Shown: positions 1 through 12,803 of the stretch, piece by piece | Numbering within the stretch: the stretch's first letter is position 1 | Layout: the number at the start of each line of letters is the position of its first letter | Assembly: GCA_963082975.1 (NCBI GenBank) | Contig: OY720350.1 | Span: 38,422,660 to 38,486,659, forward strand | Direction of reading: 5' to 3' | Source of the DNA: Labia minor | Taxonomy: Eukaryota > Arthropoda > Insecta > Dermaptera > Spongiphoridae | DNA: 64,000 nucleotides | The notes under the pieces: model-generated | The model's database searches: none | What the model saw: the letters and a program-made list of their open reading frames with translations, nothing else | What the model was told of the DNA's origin: nothing | Translations under genes and position numbers: made by a program

Positions 1-1525
1 ACAAACACTACTTACTGTGTCTTTGCTAATACCCAATTCTTCGGCTATTAATTTTTGGGGTATCTTTTTTGGTCTTATTCAATATTACTAATAGTCTGTG
101 TGATCAAGAGTCGATGTTGGTATTTTAGTTTTCTTTTTTTTTAAAAAATTTGAATGAAAAATATTAAAAATGTATAAAAATGTTTAACTTAAAAAAAAAT
201 CATTTTAATTAATTAATCGTATATATAAATTTTAAATTTTCTGAATTAATTATAAAAAAAAAATTTAATCATTTATAATGATGAAAAATTCATATGTTCC
301 AGTTTTTTAATTATTCCATTCTATGAGATAATTTTTTAACTCGAAAACAAACCAAACACAGGATGTATGGTAAGGGATTAAGGAAGTTCTGAGAGGATTG
401 ACCCTTCATTCACTCCATCCATTAGAAGGAAGATTTTAAATATATTATTATTAAAAAAAAAAAATAATAAAAAAGACATTTTATTATAAAAGAATATCGT
501 GATACTTTTGATACTTCCTAATTGCATTTCTAAAATAAAATTTCGGCAAATATTTTGTATGAATAATTGTTTTATATAATTTTAACTCAGTTTTCTAATT
601 ATATAAAGAAATAAATAAAATCAATATTTAAGGAACATATATATTGTAGATTAGAAAAAGGGAAAAAAATCCAAATTAATCCTTAAATTTAAGAATAACT
701 TAAAACGATGAGAATTAATTAATTAATTAAATTCGTTTTAAAATGCCAGATTATTTTTTTTTATTATTAAAATTCAAAATGAAATTGATTTATTGAAAAT
801 AAATTGAAATTTTTAAGTTCTAGAGATATAAAATGTTGCATTGAAAAAAATTCAGAAAAAAATTCCTAATCAAGATCATTACTACACGAGAATTGTGTGA
901 ATGTAGTGTCAGAATCCAAAAGCTAGAAATGATTTATTATTAGGGATTATTTTTATAAAGAATATATCTTTACTTATATATATATATATATTGTTTGAAA
1001 ATCCTTTGAAAGATTAAAATAGCACAGAGAATAAAATAAAATCTTGCCTTCACATTGTCAATGAAACCAATGTTGGATAACCGTGAAAAAATATCAGGTA
1101 AAAGTCGATTCATATCTAAAAATGTCTAAGAAAGTATTTATAACAAAAGAGTGTAGTATTTTTTTTTATGAATAATTATTCTTATCGGGTTGTCGTTTGA
1201 TACCGGTTGAGAAAATATAAAATATATCATTTTACCATATTATTATTATGAATGAATCATAGTTTTAAAAGCACAATAAATAATATAGAACCATTTGGAG
1301 TGGCACCAGGCGGTAGGGAGGATCACTTAATCCACCCATCCAATGACAGCTCCCATTGGGATTTTACGATGCTGATTTATATATATTTTGTATTTATTTT
1401 TGTTGAACTTTCGAATTAAACAGTTCGTAAAAAATGATCCTATTTGTATCTTAATCTAATGCAATTTGGATATTTTTGAAACACTTTTACTTCAATTCTT
1501 TAAAAGAAATTAAAGTAATATATTG
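1..1525. other. AT-rich stretch, no gene seen
   Basis: No open frame with recognisable protein features and no RNA gene is visible. There is a short (TA)n run near 978-992. A less AT-rich patch at about 1295-1365 has no convincing frame and stays unassigned. Confidence 0.6.
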
Positions 1526-1970
1526 CAGGGGTGGCCACACTTGGTGATACTTAGAGCCATATTGAAAAATCAAAAATGTTTAAGAGCCAAATCGGAAATA
1601 TTTTTTTTTTTTTTTTGGGGGGGGGGAGGTTTGTAGTCACAGAAGCAAAAATTACAAATATGTGCGCGATTAAAATACCTAATTATATTAATATAAGTCG
1701 TACGCCCCGCATGCAATAGTTCTGTTGTTGCTATTGTAATTAAGTAGACAGAGTTGGGATAGATCAGATACATTTTACAACAAAGTTTTTAAAACTTGCA
1801 GAAATAGGTAACTGAATTTTAAATTTCCTTTAAATAATTATATGTAAATAAATATGTGTCGTGACGTAGCCTTTTACCAGTTTAATATATGTAAATTCTA
1901 AATTGTGATAACTTTAAATTTTTTAATTGAGCCACAATAAACTCAAAAAGAGCCACGGTTTGGTCACCAA
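1526..1970. mobile_element. hAT-like non-autonomous element, copy 1
   Basis: The left end starts CAGGGGTGGCCACACTT, a typical hAT terminus. The right end carries an inverted, decayed version (GAGCCACGGTTTGGTCACC). The interior repeats GAGCCA/TGGCTC words near both ends and has a T-run followed by a G-run at about 1600-1628. A copy of the same family lies in the opposite orientation at 6367-6818, so both ends are supported by comparison. No transposase is encoded; the short minus-strand open frame inside is part of the repeat. No clear 8-bp target duplication remains. Confidence 0.65.
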
Positions 1971-4167
1971 TTTTAATATTCTTAATACTATTATTTTGAA
2001 TTTTTAAAAAAAAAAAAAAAATTATAGATATCAGTTTCTTACATTAACTTTATTTGAAAAATATTGTAAAAAGAATATGTGGAGGATAAAAATCGATTTT
2101 ATCAAATTTAAATAATTAAAAAATCAAAATTTAGAATGTGACCAAGAAACAGAGTGAAATTTAACCCATTTTGATGGGTGTTTTTAGGTTATAATTATGA
2201 AAGGGAATTTACTTACTTAAATAAAATTTAATATAAGTATTTAATACAATTAAATAAAAAACTTATAGTCGTTATATATTATTAAAATACCAAAATAAAA
2301 GTTGATTTATTATATATTTAACTATTTTAATATATTTATATTAATTAACTGTTAAATGTTTGTTTAATTTTTTTTATTTTATTTTTCTCTACCAATGTAG
2401 ATATTTTGTGTGATGATTAAAATATTTTCTGATTCCTGCAACTCAAATAAATTTATTTCAAATCTTTAATTGAACACTTTAATATTGAAAATAATTTATG
2501 AGCAAATTAGTTTGAAAAAATGAAAACCAAAAATTGTTATAAACTTTAACTCATGCAACAGATATAAGATACACACATCACACCAAAAATAGTCTAATCA
2601 TTTTCAAAGGAAAATAAAAATGACATTTAACAAAATCCCAAAAAACTTTTTTCTATGAATACTTTATTTTTATTTTCAAGTTAAAACAAACAATAAAACA
2701 ATCTCGAACGGTTATTTTAATAAAAATTCTGTCCGTAAAATTAGAATTAAATAGACCGGTTTACAAAATAATATATACATCCTGTGAGTGAAGATGAAAA
2801 CAAACAGTAAGGCTTATTATTATTTAGCTTGTTCTTTTAGGAATTAACCAGAACATTTGTGTTTGTAATCCAATTGAACGACCTGAGAAAATTTAATTTC
2901 CAGAAAGGTTAAATTTGTTTTTTAATAGAATTTAATGAATAGATTTATAAATAAATGTTAAATATTTATAATTAATAAAGATAAAAAATATTTAAGTTAT
3001 AAAATGTATTATTATTTTGAATATATACCATTATACTATTCTTCTTTATATTCTTTGGCTGACAAAAATTCAACAATGGTGACAGTTAAATTTGATATAA
3101 ATTTAAAATTGATTTACAATATTATTATATTAATAAAATATTATTAATATTATGACAGATGATTCAACTCATAGATACAATTCTTATATATTTGAAATAG
3201 GATCAAATATAAAAATTATTTTGACCAAAAAGGAAAAGTGACCTTCTATCCACTGATTCCTAAATGGTAAATGAAATATAAAACCAAAAGTTGTTTTGGG
3301 GAATGATTTATTTGATTAAATATAAAGTCAAATTTCTTGACTTATCCACTTAAGCATAAACAGAAGTTTGAAGATTATATAATGGAATGTGTATTCTTTA
3401 AATGTATGTTGTTTTTTTTTGTTTTTGTTTTATTTTTGTATGATGATAAATTTAATTCGATCGTAAGGGGGAAAGTGAAAACATTTCTATCAAAAACAGA
3501 ATGATTATAACAAACTATAGTTTAAAAACATAATCTATTTTAGAAATATCTATTATTAAGTGTGGGATTATGAAATAAAAAGTTTAAGAGGTTAAAGATT
3601 TAATACAATAAAATAAAATAAAAAACAAGAAGTTTTTCTAGTCCAATAGAACAAAAGAAATAATAAAATAATAATATAAATTTTGAAATGTGTGACTAAT
3701 TTAACAATCAAATAATTTTTTAAAAATTATACAAATTTATGTCAATAATTAAATAAATCATTGATAACAATTAAATGAATTCATGTTGAAGTTTGACATT
3801 CTAAATATATTTTTTAATTTGATTATGTATAAAAAAAGTACTTTTTAGTGACAATATGTGTTCCATTTTACTTTAAATTTTAAATGGCGTTTACTTAACG
3901 TCTCCTATAGAGTAAGCGAAATTTTTGGAATGCTATAAATTTAATAATTATTCATAGAGATGTCTATTTTTAATTAAAAAAATTAATAAATTAAATAATA
4001 ATAATGGCTAATTTTCATAATATATGCTTTATTGCACTGGACGATAAACTAAACACCCGACAACTTTTGAACACCAGAAAAAGGATCAGGAAGAAGAATT
4101 TTCTTTATTCCTTAAAATAATATTTTTTTAAAAGTGAGGGTTTTTAAAAAATATTATAAAATAATAT
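1971..4167. other. AT-rich intergenic DNA, nothing recognised
   Basis: Only homopolymers and simple AT-rich words are seen. No open frame shows domain features, splice continuity or biased codon use. Confidence 0.6.
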
Positions 4168-5038
4168 CAGAGGTTCCCAAACTTTTTTGTGTCGTAGACC
4201 CCTTGCCATGCTTTTCGGTTTTGACCTGATATTGATTCTTTGTAAATATCTAACTAGTGAAGTTTAGTATTAAAAAGAAAAAACACATGTTAAGTTTTAT
4301 ACATTTATTAATTAAATTTAAATTAAAACTACTCAAAATACTTTAAAATTTTGTATTTGTTTAATATAAAATATTAAATTAACATAAAATAAACATATAA
4401 TAAACTAAGCAATAAATGTTTTTACTGGGAAGGATGAACCAGATGTTTTAATAATAAATTATCAACATTTGGCGTCAATTTTGTAAGGTTTAACCTTAAA
4501 TCTCCACAGCTAATGATGTCCAGTCTGTTTTTTGTGCATTAACTACCAGTTTATATTTTTTTTTTAATATTTTCTTGGCACTTTCCTTTTCAAGATTTAG
4601 GAAACAAATAATTTGGCTCATATTCGTATTTATAGAGTGGCGAATTGAACAAGGCGGTGCAAGTTCGCGAAGCTTTGAGACAAATATTGACAAGAATTTT
4701 TACTGCTGATGTTCTTGTAATAAGATGATACTGGTATATCATTACGTGCAGGTTTATACAAGTGCAAAATGAATTGTGACCACAAATTGAATGCTTACCT
4801 TTTACAACTTACACAATTTTATAAATATGTATATATAATAATGTTTTTACTTCTTAGGTACTTTTATAAATAATATATGTCTTTATATTATAGGATAGTA
4901 TAATGTAAGTAAATAGGTACTATCAGTTTATGTTGAGATCCACTATCGTGGACCCCCATTTTCATTTATTGGACCCAAATTTTTTTTCGCTGACGTAAAC
5001 CCCCTTGCAGGTTGCCATAGACCCCTTGGAAATCACTG
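4168..5038. mobile_element. hAT-like non-autonomous element with CAGAGGTTCCCAAAC terminus
   Basis: The left end CAGAGGTTCCCAAACTTTTT faces an inverted right end closing in TTGGAAATCACTG, the usual pattern of degenerate hAT termini. Both ends carry GTAGACCCC or ATAGACCCC motifs just inside. The interior is AT-rich without a transposase. The flanking 8-mers match at only about 5 of 8 positions, so the duplication is decayed or the ends are slightly misplaced. A 65-aa minus-strand open frame at 4496-4693 has no recognised domain. Confidence 0.55.
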
Positions 5039-5672
5039 ATCTATATTATAAATTTATATGTATTTTTTTTAAGGATATAAGAAATATATAAAGATTCTTC
5101 TTCCTATTTTCAAAAATCACTTTCTTCCTACATTTATTAAAATATTCGAATTTATTAATTATTATTAAAATTAAACGTTTTTACAGAAACAAATTATTTT
5201 TAAACATTTACAATTAAAAGTTTGGCATAATTAATAAGAACTTTAAATATAAATTTATTATATACAAAGTGAACACTAATTAATGAAGTAATTAAATTGA
5301 TTGGTGCATACGTCCATCATTTTCTAAAATTAGTGTCAGTCATTTATACAATTCATATGTAAATGAATGTTAATTTATATATGGCCACTTAACTTCGGAT
5401 AGTTACTTACATTTATAAAAAAAAATCCCAGTTCAACTCAATATCATCTCTAAATATAATTTTCCACTGAACGATGAAATGTTTCTGTATATAAAAAAAA
5501 ATAAATATTTCTATTCGTTTTTTTGATTGTCGTTATTAAGAGTTTCCAATCGTTCATATAAATTAGGAGGTTTTTTTTAAACATATCAGAGCAATTAATA
5601 TATTATAAAAAAGATGGTCAAGTAATTTTCTACATAATAAGTTTAAAATTAGTAAAAAAAATAAAATAATTA

Positions 5673-5706
<34 letters not shown>

Positions 5707-6366
5707 CATTATATATTAGATTATTTAAGAAAAGTTAATTAGATTAAATGTTATTATTTTAATATGACTTTAATTATGAAAGGAAAATTTTATCATTCAA
5801 ATTAATATAATGTGCTAACACGCATGTGGTATTTATTCACTAGTCAGAGATTATTTCAGTTCTCCCACCAGAATCTTCATAATATTTATTTATTAATTCA
5901 AAAATACCAAAAAGACATTAACCTATTAATAAATCTTTCAATATAATGAATAAAATAACTTTTAGAATAATTTGAAGATGAAAATAATAAAATTGTCGCT
6001 TACAAATTGGGATTTAATTTGGAAAACAGGTAGTTGAAAAGTTGAATTTTAAATTAATGCACCACTAAATTTAAAATTGAAGAATATTTAATGTTAATTT
6101 GAATAAAATAAAAATTTTATTATAAAAAAAGGCAATGGGGTTTTATCTTAGAAAAGTCGATATACAGCGTAAGTTAGCAGTAATGGGAATTTCAGCCCTT
6201 CCCCTTTTCATTATTTCATTAGAACAAATCTGAATGTAATACAACTCGCTTTTATAATATCGGGTAATTGACTTAATAACATAGAACTCTATGATGTATC
6301 TAAAGTGGAATTTTTTTTTTTAAATCTGTTCGCCTTATATCCTATTCCCTATATTCTATATAACAA
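5039..6366. other. AT-rich stretch with an (AT)n run
   Basis: No gene is seen. A dinucleotide (AT)n run occupies about 5680-5706. Confidence 0.6.
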
Positions 6367-6818
6367 CGGTGGCCAAACCGTGGCTCCCGAGTCACATGTG
6401 GCTCTTTTTGATTTTATTGTGGCTCAATTAAAAAATTCAAAGTTATCACAATTTAGAATTTACATATATTAAATTGGAAAAAGGTTACGTCATGACGCAT
6501 ATTTATTTATGTACATATACTATAATTATTTAAAGGAAATTTAAAATTTAGTTATTTCTGCACGTTTTAAAAACTTTGTTGTAAAATGTATCCGATCTAT
6601 CCCAATTCTGTCTACTTTATTACAATAGCAACAGCAGAACTATCGAATGTGGCGCGTAGGACATATTATTTATATAATTAGGTATTTTAATCGTAATCTT
6701 TGCTTCTGTGACTACAAACCCCCCTCCACCCCCCCCCCCCCCCCCAAAAAAAAGTAAAATTTTTACCGATTTGGCTCTTAAACATTTTTGATTTTTCTAT
6801 ATGGTTCTAAGTATCACC
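6367..6818. mobile_element. hAT-like non-autonomous element, copy 2 (inverted)
   Basis: This is the reverse-complement relative of the element at 1526-1970. It starts CGGTGGCCAAACCGTGGCTC and ends near TCTAAGTATCACCAA. The shared interior includes the TGGCTCAATTAAAAAATTC region, a GTTACGTCATGACG stretch, and a long C-run (6721-6745) opposite the G-run of copy 1. It is about 450 bp with no transposase. Confidence 0.65.
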
Positions 6819-7189
6819 AAAAGAAAGATTCAATAGAGAGATGACGTGATATTAGTTTATTAATTTGTAATTCATATTAATTTAAGATCTAATTAATTGG
6901 TTCAAATAGCCATTTGTGAGCTATGGAACTTGATACATTACCAAATTGAAAAATTTAATTAGGTCTTGAAAATTTTAAAATCATTGTCAAGTATTGGGAG
7001 AATGCATCGCTTTTCCTTATATCAACAACGTTCCATTGCCAACAACCTGTGATTTGCCTACCAAAACACCGGAATTAACTAGAAATAGTCTTATTTCCTA
7101 TAATATAGATGAATTTGTTTTAGATTGAAATAAAAACCATTGATTGTATTGTATTTGATATACATTTAATATATAAAATGTTTATTTTT

Positions 7190-7426
7190 ATCTTTATGGT
7201 GGTTAGAATGGGAGAGGAAAAATTGGCGAGGAAACTATTTGTGGGGAGACCGATTGGGAAGCGACAGTAGATTAAGGATGTGGTGGGCAGATAAAGTAGG
7301 AAGAAATGTGAGGCAGTTGGGAGAAGATAGGAGTTGGATGGGAGAGTCACAGAATAAGGACGTTTGGAAGAATGTGGTTAATGCGGCGAAGAACTTTCAA
7401 GATCCTTAGAGTCAAAGATATAACTA
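7190..7426 (+). mobile_element. 3' fragment of a non-LTR retrotransposon (GATA-tailed family)
   Basis: The fragment contains the C-terminal part of the reverse-transcriptase ORF seen better at 33930-34575: the TGGTTAGAATGGGAGAGG, GACCGATTGGGAAGCG and GCGGCGAAGAACTTTC words, then the 3' end near GAGTCAAAGATAT. It is 5'-truncated and has frameshifts and stops. The clade cannot be decided from this piece. Confidence 0.7.
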
Positions 7427-9480
7427 GATTTTATCTCTTTATTATTAATTAAATAAAAAGTTTTTTTTTTATTAAGTGATTTCATTTTACCAAAAATATT
7501 TGGTATAATATTTTTATTTAATATAAAATATAAACAAAAAAACTTAAACAGTTCATTACTTATGAAAAGACATCTATTTGAATAAAATTATCTTTTGTGA
7601 CATTCCTAAATAAAATTGAATGAATGACAGACAAGCAGACATTCAAATAACGTGAATAATGATAAATTTGTGTCTGTTAATAGAAAAGAAGGCAGTCAAT
7701 AGAAAATTAATTAAGATAATTGAATTTCATTAAGAAAATGGATTGTATCGTCTATTTCATAGAAAAGACATTCATTCTTTTCAAGAAGAAAATTAATTTT
7801 TTTTAATAGTTATTTTCAGAATGGCGAGCTTATCCTTCACATTTAGGGGAATTTTAAAGATTAGTCCCATAAAGTCTGCAATGAATCAATAAGTCCTTCA
7901 AAGAGATGTCAAAGAGAATTTTTTCATCCATGGATCAAAAAAAAAAAAAAAATCAAGGGGAAAAAACACAACCACATGTGGTGTGGTGTCGGATCCAATG
8001 TCGATTAAGGCTCTAATCCAAAAAATGAAAATAAAGACCAGCAATTATTCTATCAATAAATAAATAAAATAAACATAGGAATAGTAAATAGAGGGTTGAC
8101 CTCTCCCCTCCTTAATACATGTGCATAAATACATATTAATGAGGTTATTGAAAATGGCCAAATTCAAAGGGAAGATGATTGAATCCGGTCATGTTTAATT
8201 CATGGGATAGGATGTCCTTTAGGATTCTTATAAATTGAAATTTTGATTACGATTTTGTTTACTATTTTTGATACTAAATCAATTATCTATCTTAAAGTAT
8301 AATTTGTAAAAGGGAAAATAGATTCATTGTATTAAATTCATTAGTTACATTATTAAAATTTTCAAATAACAAAACTATCAATTTGTTAATTATTTGATTA
8401 TTAACCTGAGTTTTATATACACCCTTTGCTATATATGATAGTTAATTTCACAATTTAATATTCTTTGATAAATTTATAATAGTTTTACTTTTTCAGGTTT
8501 TGAATTCTAGAAATCAAAATTAATAAATGTTTGCTATATATATATATATATTTTATATATACATATACATATATATTTTATATATACTATATAAAATTTA
8601 TAAAAAAACATATTTAATATTTAATTTGGCACTCAGTAATTAGATATATTAATGATTAAAATATATAAAAGTAAAAAAAAAGATGAAATTAATTAAATAA
8701 ATAAATATGTTTTCATAAGTAATCATTTAAGTGATAAATTATGGATTAATTAATTAAATTGCAATGATTTATTTGGACAGTATTGTTCGTGAGAAGAGAG
8801 AGAGAGAGAGAGTTGGAAATGATTTTTCTCCGTTTCCAAACCAAATGGCGTTACATACATTTCAATTAAGTTAATTGGGTCTCTCTCCTATCAACTTGAA
8901 AGTGTATTTTAAGATAATGTAGAAAGGGTCAAATAATTAAGGATTTCTAAGTAGCAAGAGATCAACCACTCCACTTAAAATTTAATTTCTTAGAATTAAA
9001 TACGAACGAGTACAAGTGTAAAATAATATAAATATATATATTATGTACCTGTATTATTAAAAATAATATAAAAACAAGAACATTTATCATTATACTATAT
9101 TTAAGGTTTATTTGATAATTTTTAATATCTGTTTTTTTTTATTTATGATAGTTCAAATAGAAATATCTCTGCCAGGTCTAACTAATTGATCTGAAAGTTG
9201 ATGAAAAGTTAAAATAGTTGAGAAAAAGATCAGAGAAAAAAAGAACCAGAAAGGGATTAGAGTATGATGATAGATAAATACATGATGAAACATGATAGGT
9301 GATATATTTAAAAAATTGTAGGATAGTATAGGAATAAAATTAATAATAATAATAAAAAATATATAGAGGGATCTTTGAAAAGTTTGCGAAATGAAGCGCA
9401 AATGACAACACCTGTTATAATAAATAAAAAATAAAAACAAAAAAATAGTTAAGGATATAGTCGAACTTCAAGTGAAAATA
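7427..9480. other. AT-rich intergenic DNA with simple repeats
   Basis: There are (TA)n-type runs at about 8537-8590 and a short (GA)n at about 8798-8812. No gene was recognised. The 95-aa minus-strand frame at 9153-9440 is low-complexity, hydrophobic and AT-driven, and is not counted as a gene. Confidence 0.55.
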
Positions 9481-10361
9481 AGCTGGGGTGTCTCCACTCG
9501 ACTATCTCGCAAATTTGAATTGGATTAAATAACATAATATATTATATTTAAATTAAATTTAATTAATTATAAATTATAAATTAAAATTAATAAATAATTT
9601 TTAATAAACCAGCGCATGTTTGGCTCTTTGTTTGTTTGTCACGTGTTGGCGCGTGTTAAAAAATTAATTCTGGTACTTTCAGCGATTCAATCAAGCTATA
9701 TATAGCAGTTTTATACAATTATTAATCATGTGAAAAATTATCAAACTTATATCTATTTTTACGGTCACTTTAGAAGAAAATTAGGTGGAGTGTCTCTACT
9801 CGACTATCTCGCAAATTTGAATTGGATTAAATAACATATATTAATTTAAATTAAATTAAATTAATTAAATTATAAATTAAAATTAATAAATAATATTTAT
9901 TAAACCAGCGAATGTTTGGCTCTTTGTTGATGGCACCACGTCACGTGTTGGCGCGTGAGATTTGCAGTGTTAAAAAATTAATTCTGGTATTTTCAACGAT
10001 TCAATCAAGCTGAAATTCTATATATAGCAGTTTTATACAATTATTAATCATGTGAAAAATTATCAAACATTTAGAAGAAAAAAAAATCAAAACGTTGTAG
10101 GTAATGACTCTTCCGGTTGAGCTACATTTCTCAAAAGTTGATAGAAAACTATGAATTTTGAATAATGTCCATGTACCAAATTTCATCATTCTAGCTCAAA
10201 CCGTTTTTGCGTAATCTTGGTTACATGCATACATGCATACACACACAGACATTTTTCTCCTTAGTGAAAATGTTTCAGGAACCTTCAAAACGTATAAAAA
10301 CATAAAAATCCCAACATGGAAAATTTTCGAGATCGCAATACAATCTCTGGCGAGATAGTAA
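9481..10361 (-). mobile_element. HINE-A (Helentron-like), copy 1, with partial internal duplication
   Basis: The hairpin end is at the left, where GAGTG/CACTC-type arms form a short stem-loop followed by CTATCTCGC. The other end carries the inverted subterminal motif GCGAGATAG at 10351-10359. Between them lie the AT-rich body, the CACGTGTTGGCGCGTG segment, the core containing GATGAAATTTGGTAC on the minus strand, and an ACAT/AC microsatellite near 10225-10250. The hairpin-proximal half occurs twice, at 9481-9782 and again from about 9784. No protein is encoded. Classification as a non-autonomous Helentron is an inference from this architecture and from the nested copy at 44218. Confidence 0.75.
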
Positions 10362-11084
10362 AAAACATATCATCTCGAAACTATGGATTTAGGGATGAAA
10401 AAGCTTTCGGCAAGGTGGGTGTAGTGGATATTGACAATGAATCAAAATCGCATGAGAGTGAGAATTTGTCAAGAAAGTCGAGATCGTTTTTTTAACACAA
10501 ATAAAACCGATTTTGTCAGACGGTTTTCTCGAGAATGATTTTCCATGAAGGAAGAGGTAAAAGCAGGCGTTGACATCACTTTTAGAGGTCTTGCAGAATC
10601 GGATTTTCATGATGGCATAATGACAGCACATCCGTGGACTAAACCCATTGAACTTAAAGGAGATAATGGTGAAAAATAAAACATATTTAAAAAAAAAAAT
10701 ATTCTTTCATTTCGCTAACTTTTCAAATAACTCTCATATATATGGCCTATAAGTCTATATGATTTATTTATTTTATTTTTATATTTTGAACACTAATGTT
10801 AACATTAATATTGAAATGAAGATTTACCTAGCAAGAACTTTAACAAATAAAAGATGCTTTTAAATAAAAACATAATTATAATGAACAATAAAATATAAAT
10901 TAAATGGAGGTAACCATTTTTATAAATATAATTTTTTTTTTGTTGTTGTTAAAGTTATTTATTTGACTGACGATTAATATCGTGTTCTGTGTATGATATG
11001 ATGAGATAAATAAAAAGAGTGCAAAGGGGTCAAAGATTTGATAAATCTGGAAAGCATTAGTTAGAGTATCTAATGAGCGAGTGT

Positions 11085-11360
11085 TAGTTCGCTTCCGGTT
11101 GTAGGGATGGCGTCCCCTTTGCCGCCCTCACGTCCAAAAACAGCCCGCCTGTTTATTTTGGGCTCGACATAACGCTGCTGCTGCATCTGTTCTTTGAAAA
11201 GCCAGGAGGGGAGTGGGAAGAAAAGAAAAGAAAGCAACCCGGTCCCAGTTCATCAAGAGAAACCCCTGGCCAGGTGGTAACTCAACTAGAAATAGCACTG
11301 GAAACAGAGGAAATCCAGGACAAATAATCAACGAACGATACAAGACCAATTGATGAATCA
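11085..11360. other. GC-richer island, unassigned
   Basis: This patch is near 50% GC inside DNA that is otherwise strongly AT-rich. It contains CTGCTGCTGC and several purine-rich AAAAGAAAAG words. A 77-aa minus-strand open frame (11128-11361) has no recognisable domain. It could be a non-coding exon, a promoter or part of an old repeat. The neighbouring 10362-11084 and 11361-11730 show nothing recognisable. Confidence 0.3.
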
Positions 11361-11734
11361 AATCATCTTCCCGAGATGGAGAGTTAATGAAATGGGAACA
11401 CCTGTTTTAGATTTTCCCTTCTTCGTCTCCCCCTATCCATCTTACTTTATTAGAACATTTAATATACAACTCTTAGAAAGACCATCGAATAGAATTGATT
11501 CGCTTTTAGAATGAATTGGAATTTTGGCTAACATGAAAATCGATGAAAAACATACAAAGAAAATTATTGGAACGAAAGGAATTGTTTATTGAAAATTTTA
11601 CTGTTAGTTTGCAAAGTCCGTTTCATATATATTAAATATATATATTATATTTTAAACAAAAATAAATAAGAAGACTTGATAATTTATTTCTTTTTCTAAA
11701 GTAATCGATACATTAAAGAGTAAATTAAATTTAT

Positions 11735-12395
11735 ATTACTAGCAGGCCAATGTGAAGATTTCGCACAGATACAATAATGAATAAACGCGTATTAAAACAG
11801 TTTAAAACTACTACTTTTTAATGATATTTACAACGAATACAAAGAAACAAAATGAGTCAAGAAATAAATAATTATATAAAATATGTGTATAAAGAACATA
11901 TAAATTCACAATATCATAAACAAAAACATACAGACTTATTTTACTTTTTTTCCGTGATAAACATCATGCCCTTCTTTCTTTAGTCAATCGACGTTTTCTT
12001 TCATTTGGATCTTCGTTTTCACTCAAATGTACAAATTGCACAATTTTTCAAAATATCAATTTAAATTTAGAAAATATTAATCATTTAGAAGTAATATTCA
12101 ATTTAATTTAATTTTACTTTTAATATTATAGAATATTAGAACTTAAAATAAAAATTTAAATATTATTAACATTTTTTTGAATGGAAATTTCTAGAATTAA
12201 TCATTTTATTTTGAGGGTCAACTTCTTAACTGAGCCACCAGAGGTGTCGGTTTTGTGTCCATAACTTGGAAACGGATCAACTTTTTTGAAATTTTCAACC
12301 TTATACCTTATCCTTGGACCATGGCGGTTCAAATAATCCCGAACCATAGAGCCGTTTAGGATTGCGTAGTCGTTTATTATATAGATAAGATATGT
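11735..12395. other. Possible further Helentron-like or SINE-like repeat
   Basis: A stretch at about 12275-12330 contains AAACGGATCAACTTTTTTG followed by AAATTTTC. This resembles the conserved core of HINE-A and HINE-B (AACGG, then GATTTTGATGAAATTT). The segment is less AT-rich than its flanks, but no second copy in the window defines its ends, so both limits are guesses. Confidence 0.3.
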
Positions 12396-12649
12396 GTTGA
12401 TAATCTAATTAAAGAAAATATCTCAATTGAGTAATTTATCTAAGATTATTTCAATTAAAATAAAAATAAAATATTATTAGTATTTATTTAAAATCAAATG
12501 AATACAAATTTATAAAAATTTTAAATAAATCTTATTTGATCAAATAAAATAAAATAAAATAAAAATATGTTGATACTATAAGAAAATTGTTGATAGATTT
12601 ATATTGAAAAAGTTTATCTGGAATGAATAATTTATAAATTATTTTTATT

Positions 12650-12803
12650 TTAATTAATTATATTTGATTGTGGAATCTGTTTTCTTATTTATTAGCTTTC
12701 ATATTTATTAAAAATTAATTATTAAATCTAAACTTGAAGGGTTTCGATCTCTAGCCCTCAAATTAGGTGGAACAGAACTATAACCACCAAGTTACCCATT
12801 AAC
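12650..12803 (-). mobile_element. tRNA-related SINE-like repeat, copy 1
   Basis: On the minus strand a tRNA-like head can be read: an A-box-like GGTAACTTGGTGG at about 12790 and a B-box-like AGATCGAAACCC at about 12740. An AT-rich body containing TTAATTATTAAA words follows. The same head and body occur at 45655-45780, and a more diverged body at about 46240-46350. Length and ends are approximate, and the RNA polymerase III boxes are degenerate. Confidence 0.4.

Noticed and set aside
4496..4693. 65-codon frame as a host gene
   Set aside because: It lies entirely within a hAT-like element, starts and ends without splice or promoter signals, and has no recognised domain.
6718..6770. Proline-rich coding segment (PPPPP) in short frames at 1570-1773
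   Set aside because: The prolines come from a G/C homopolymer inside two copies of a non-coding hAT-like element.
9153..9440. 95-codon hydrophobic minus-strand frame as a membrane protein
   Set aside because: Phe/Ile/Leu richness is the expected translation of AT-rich DNA; there is no splice or homology support.
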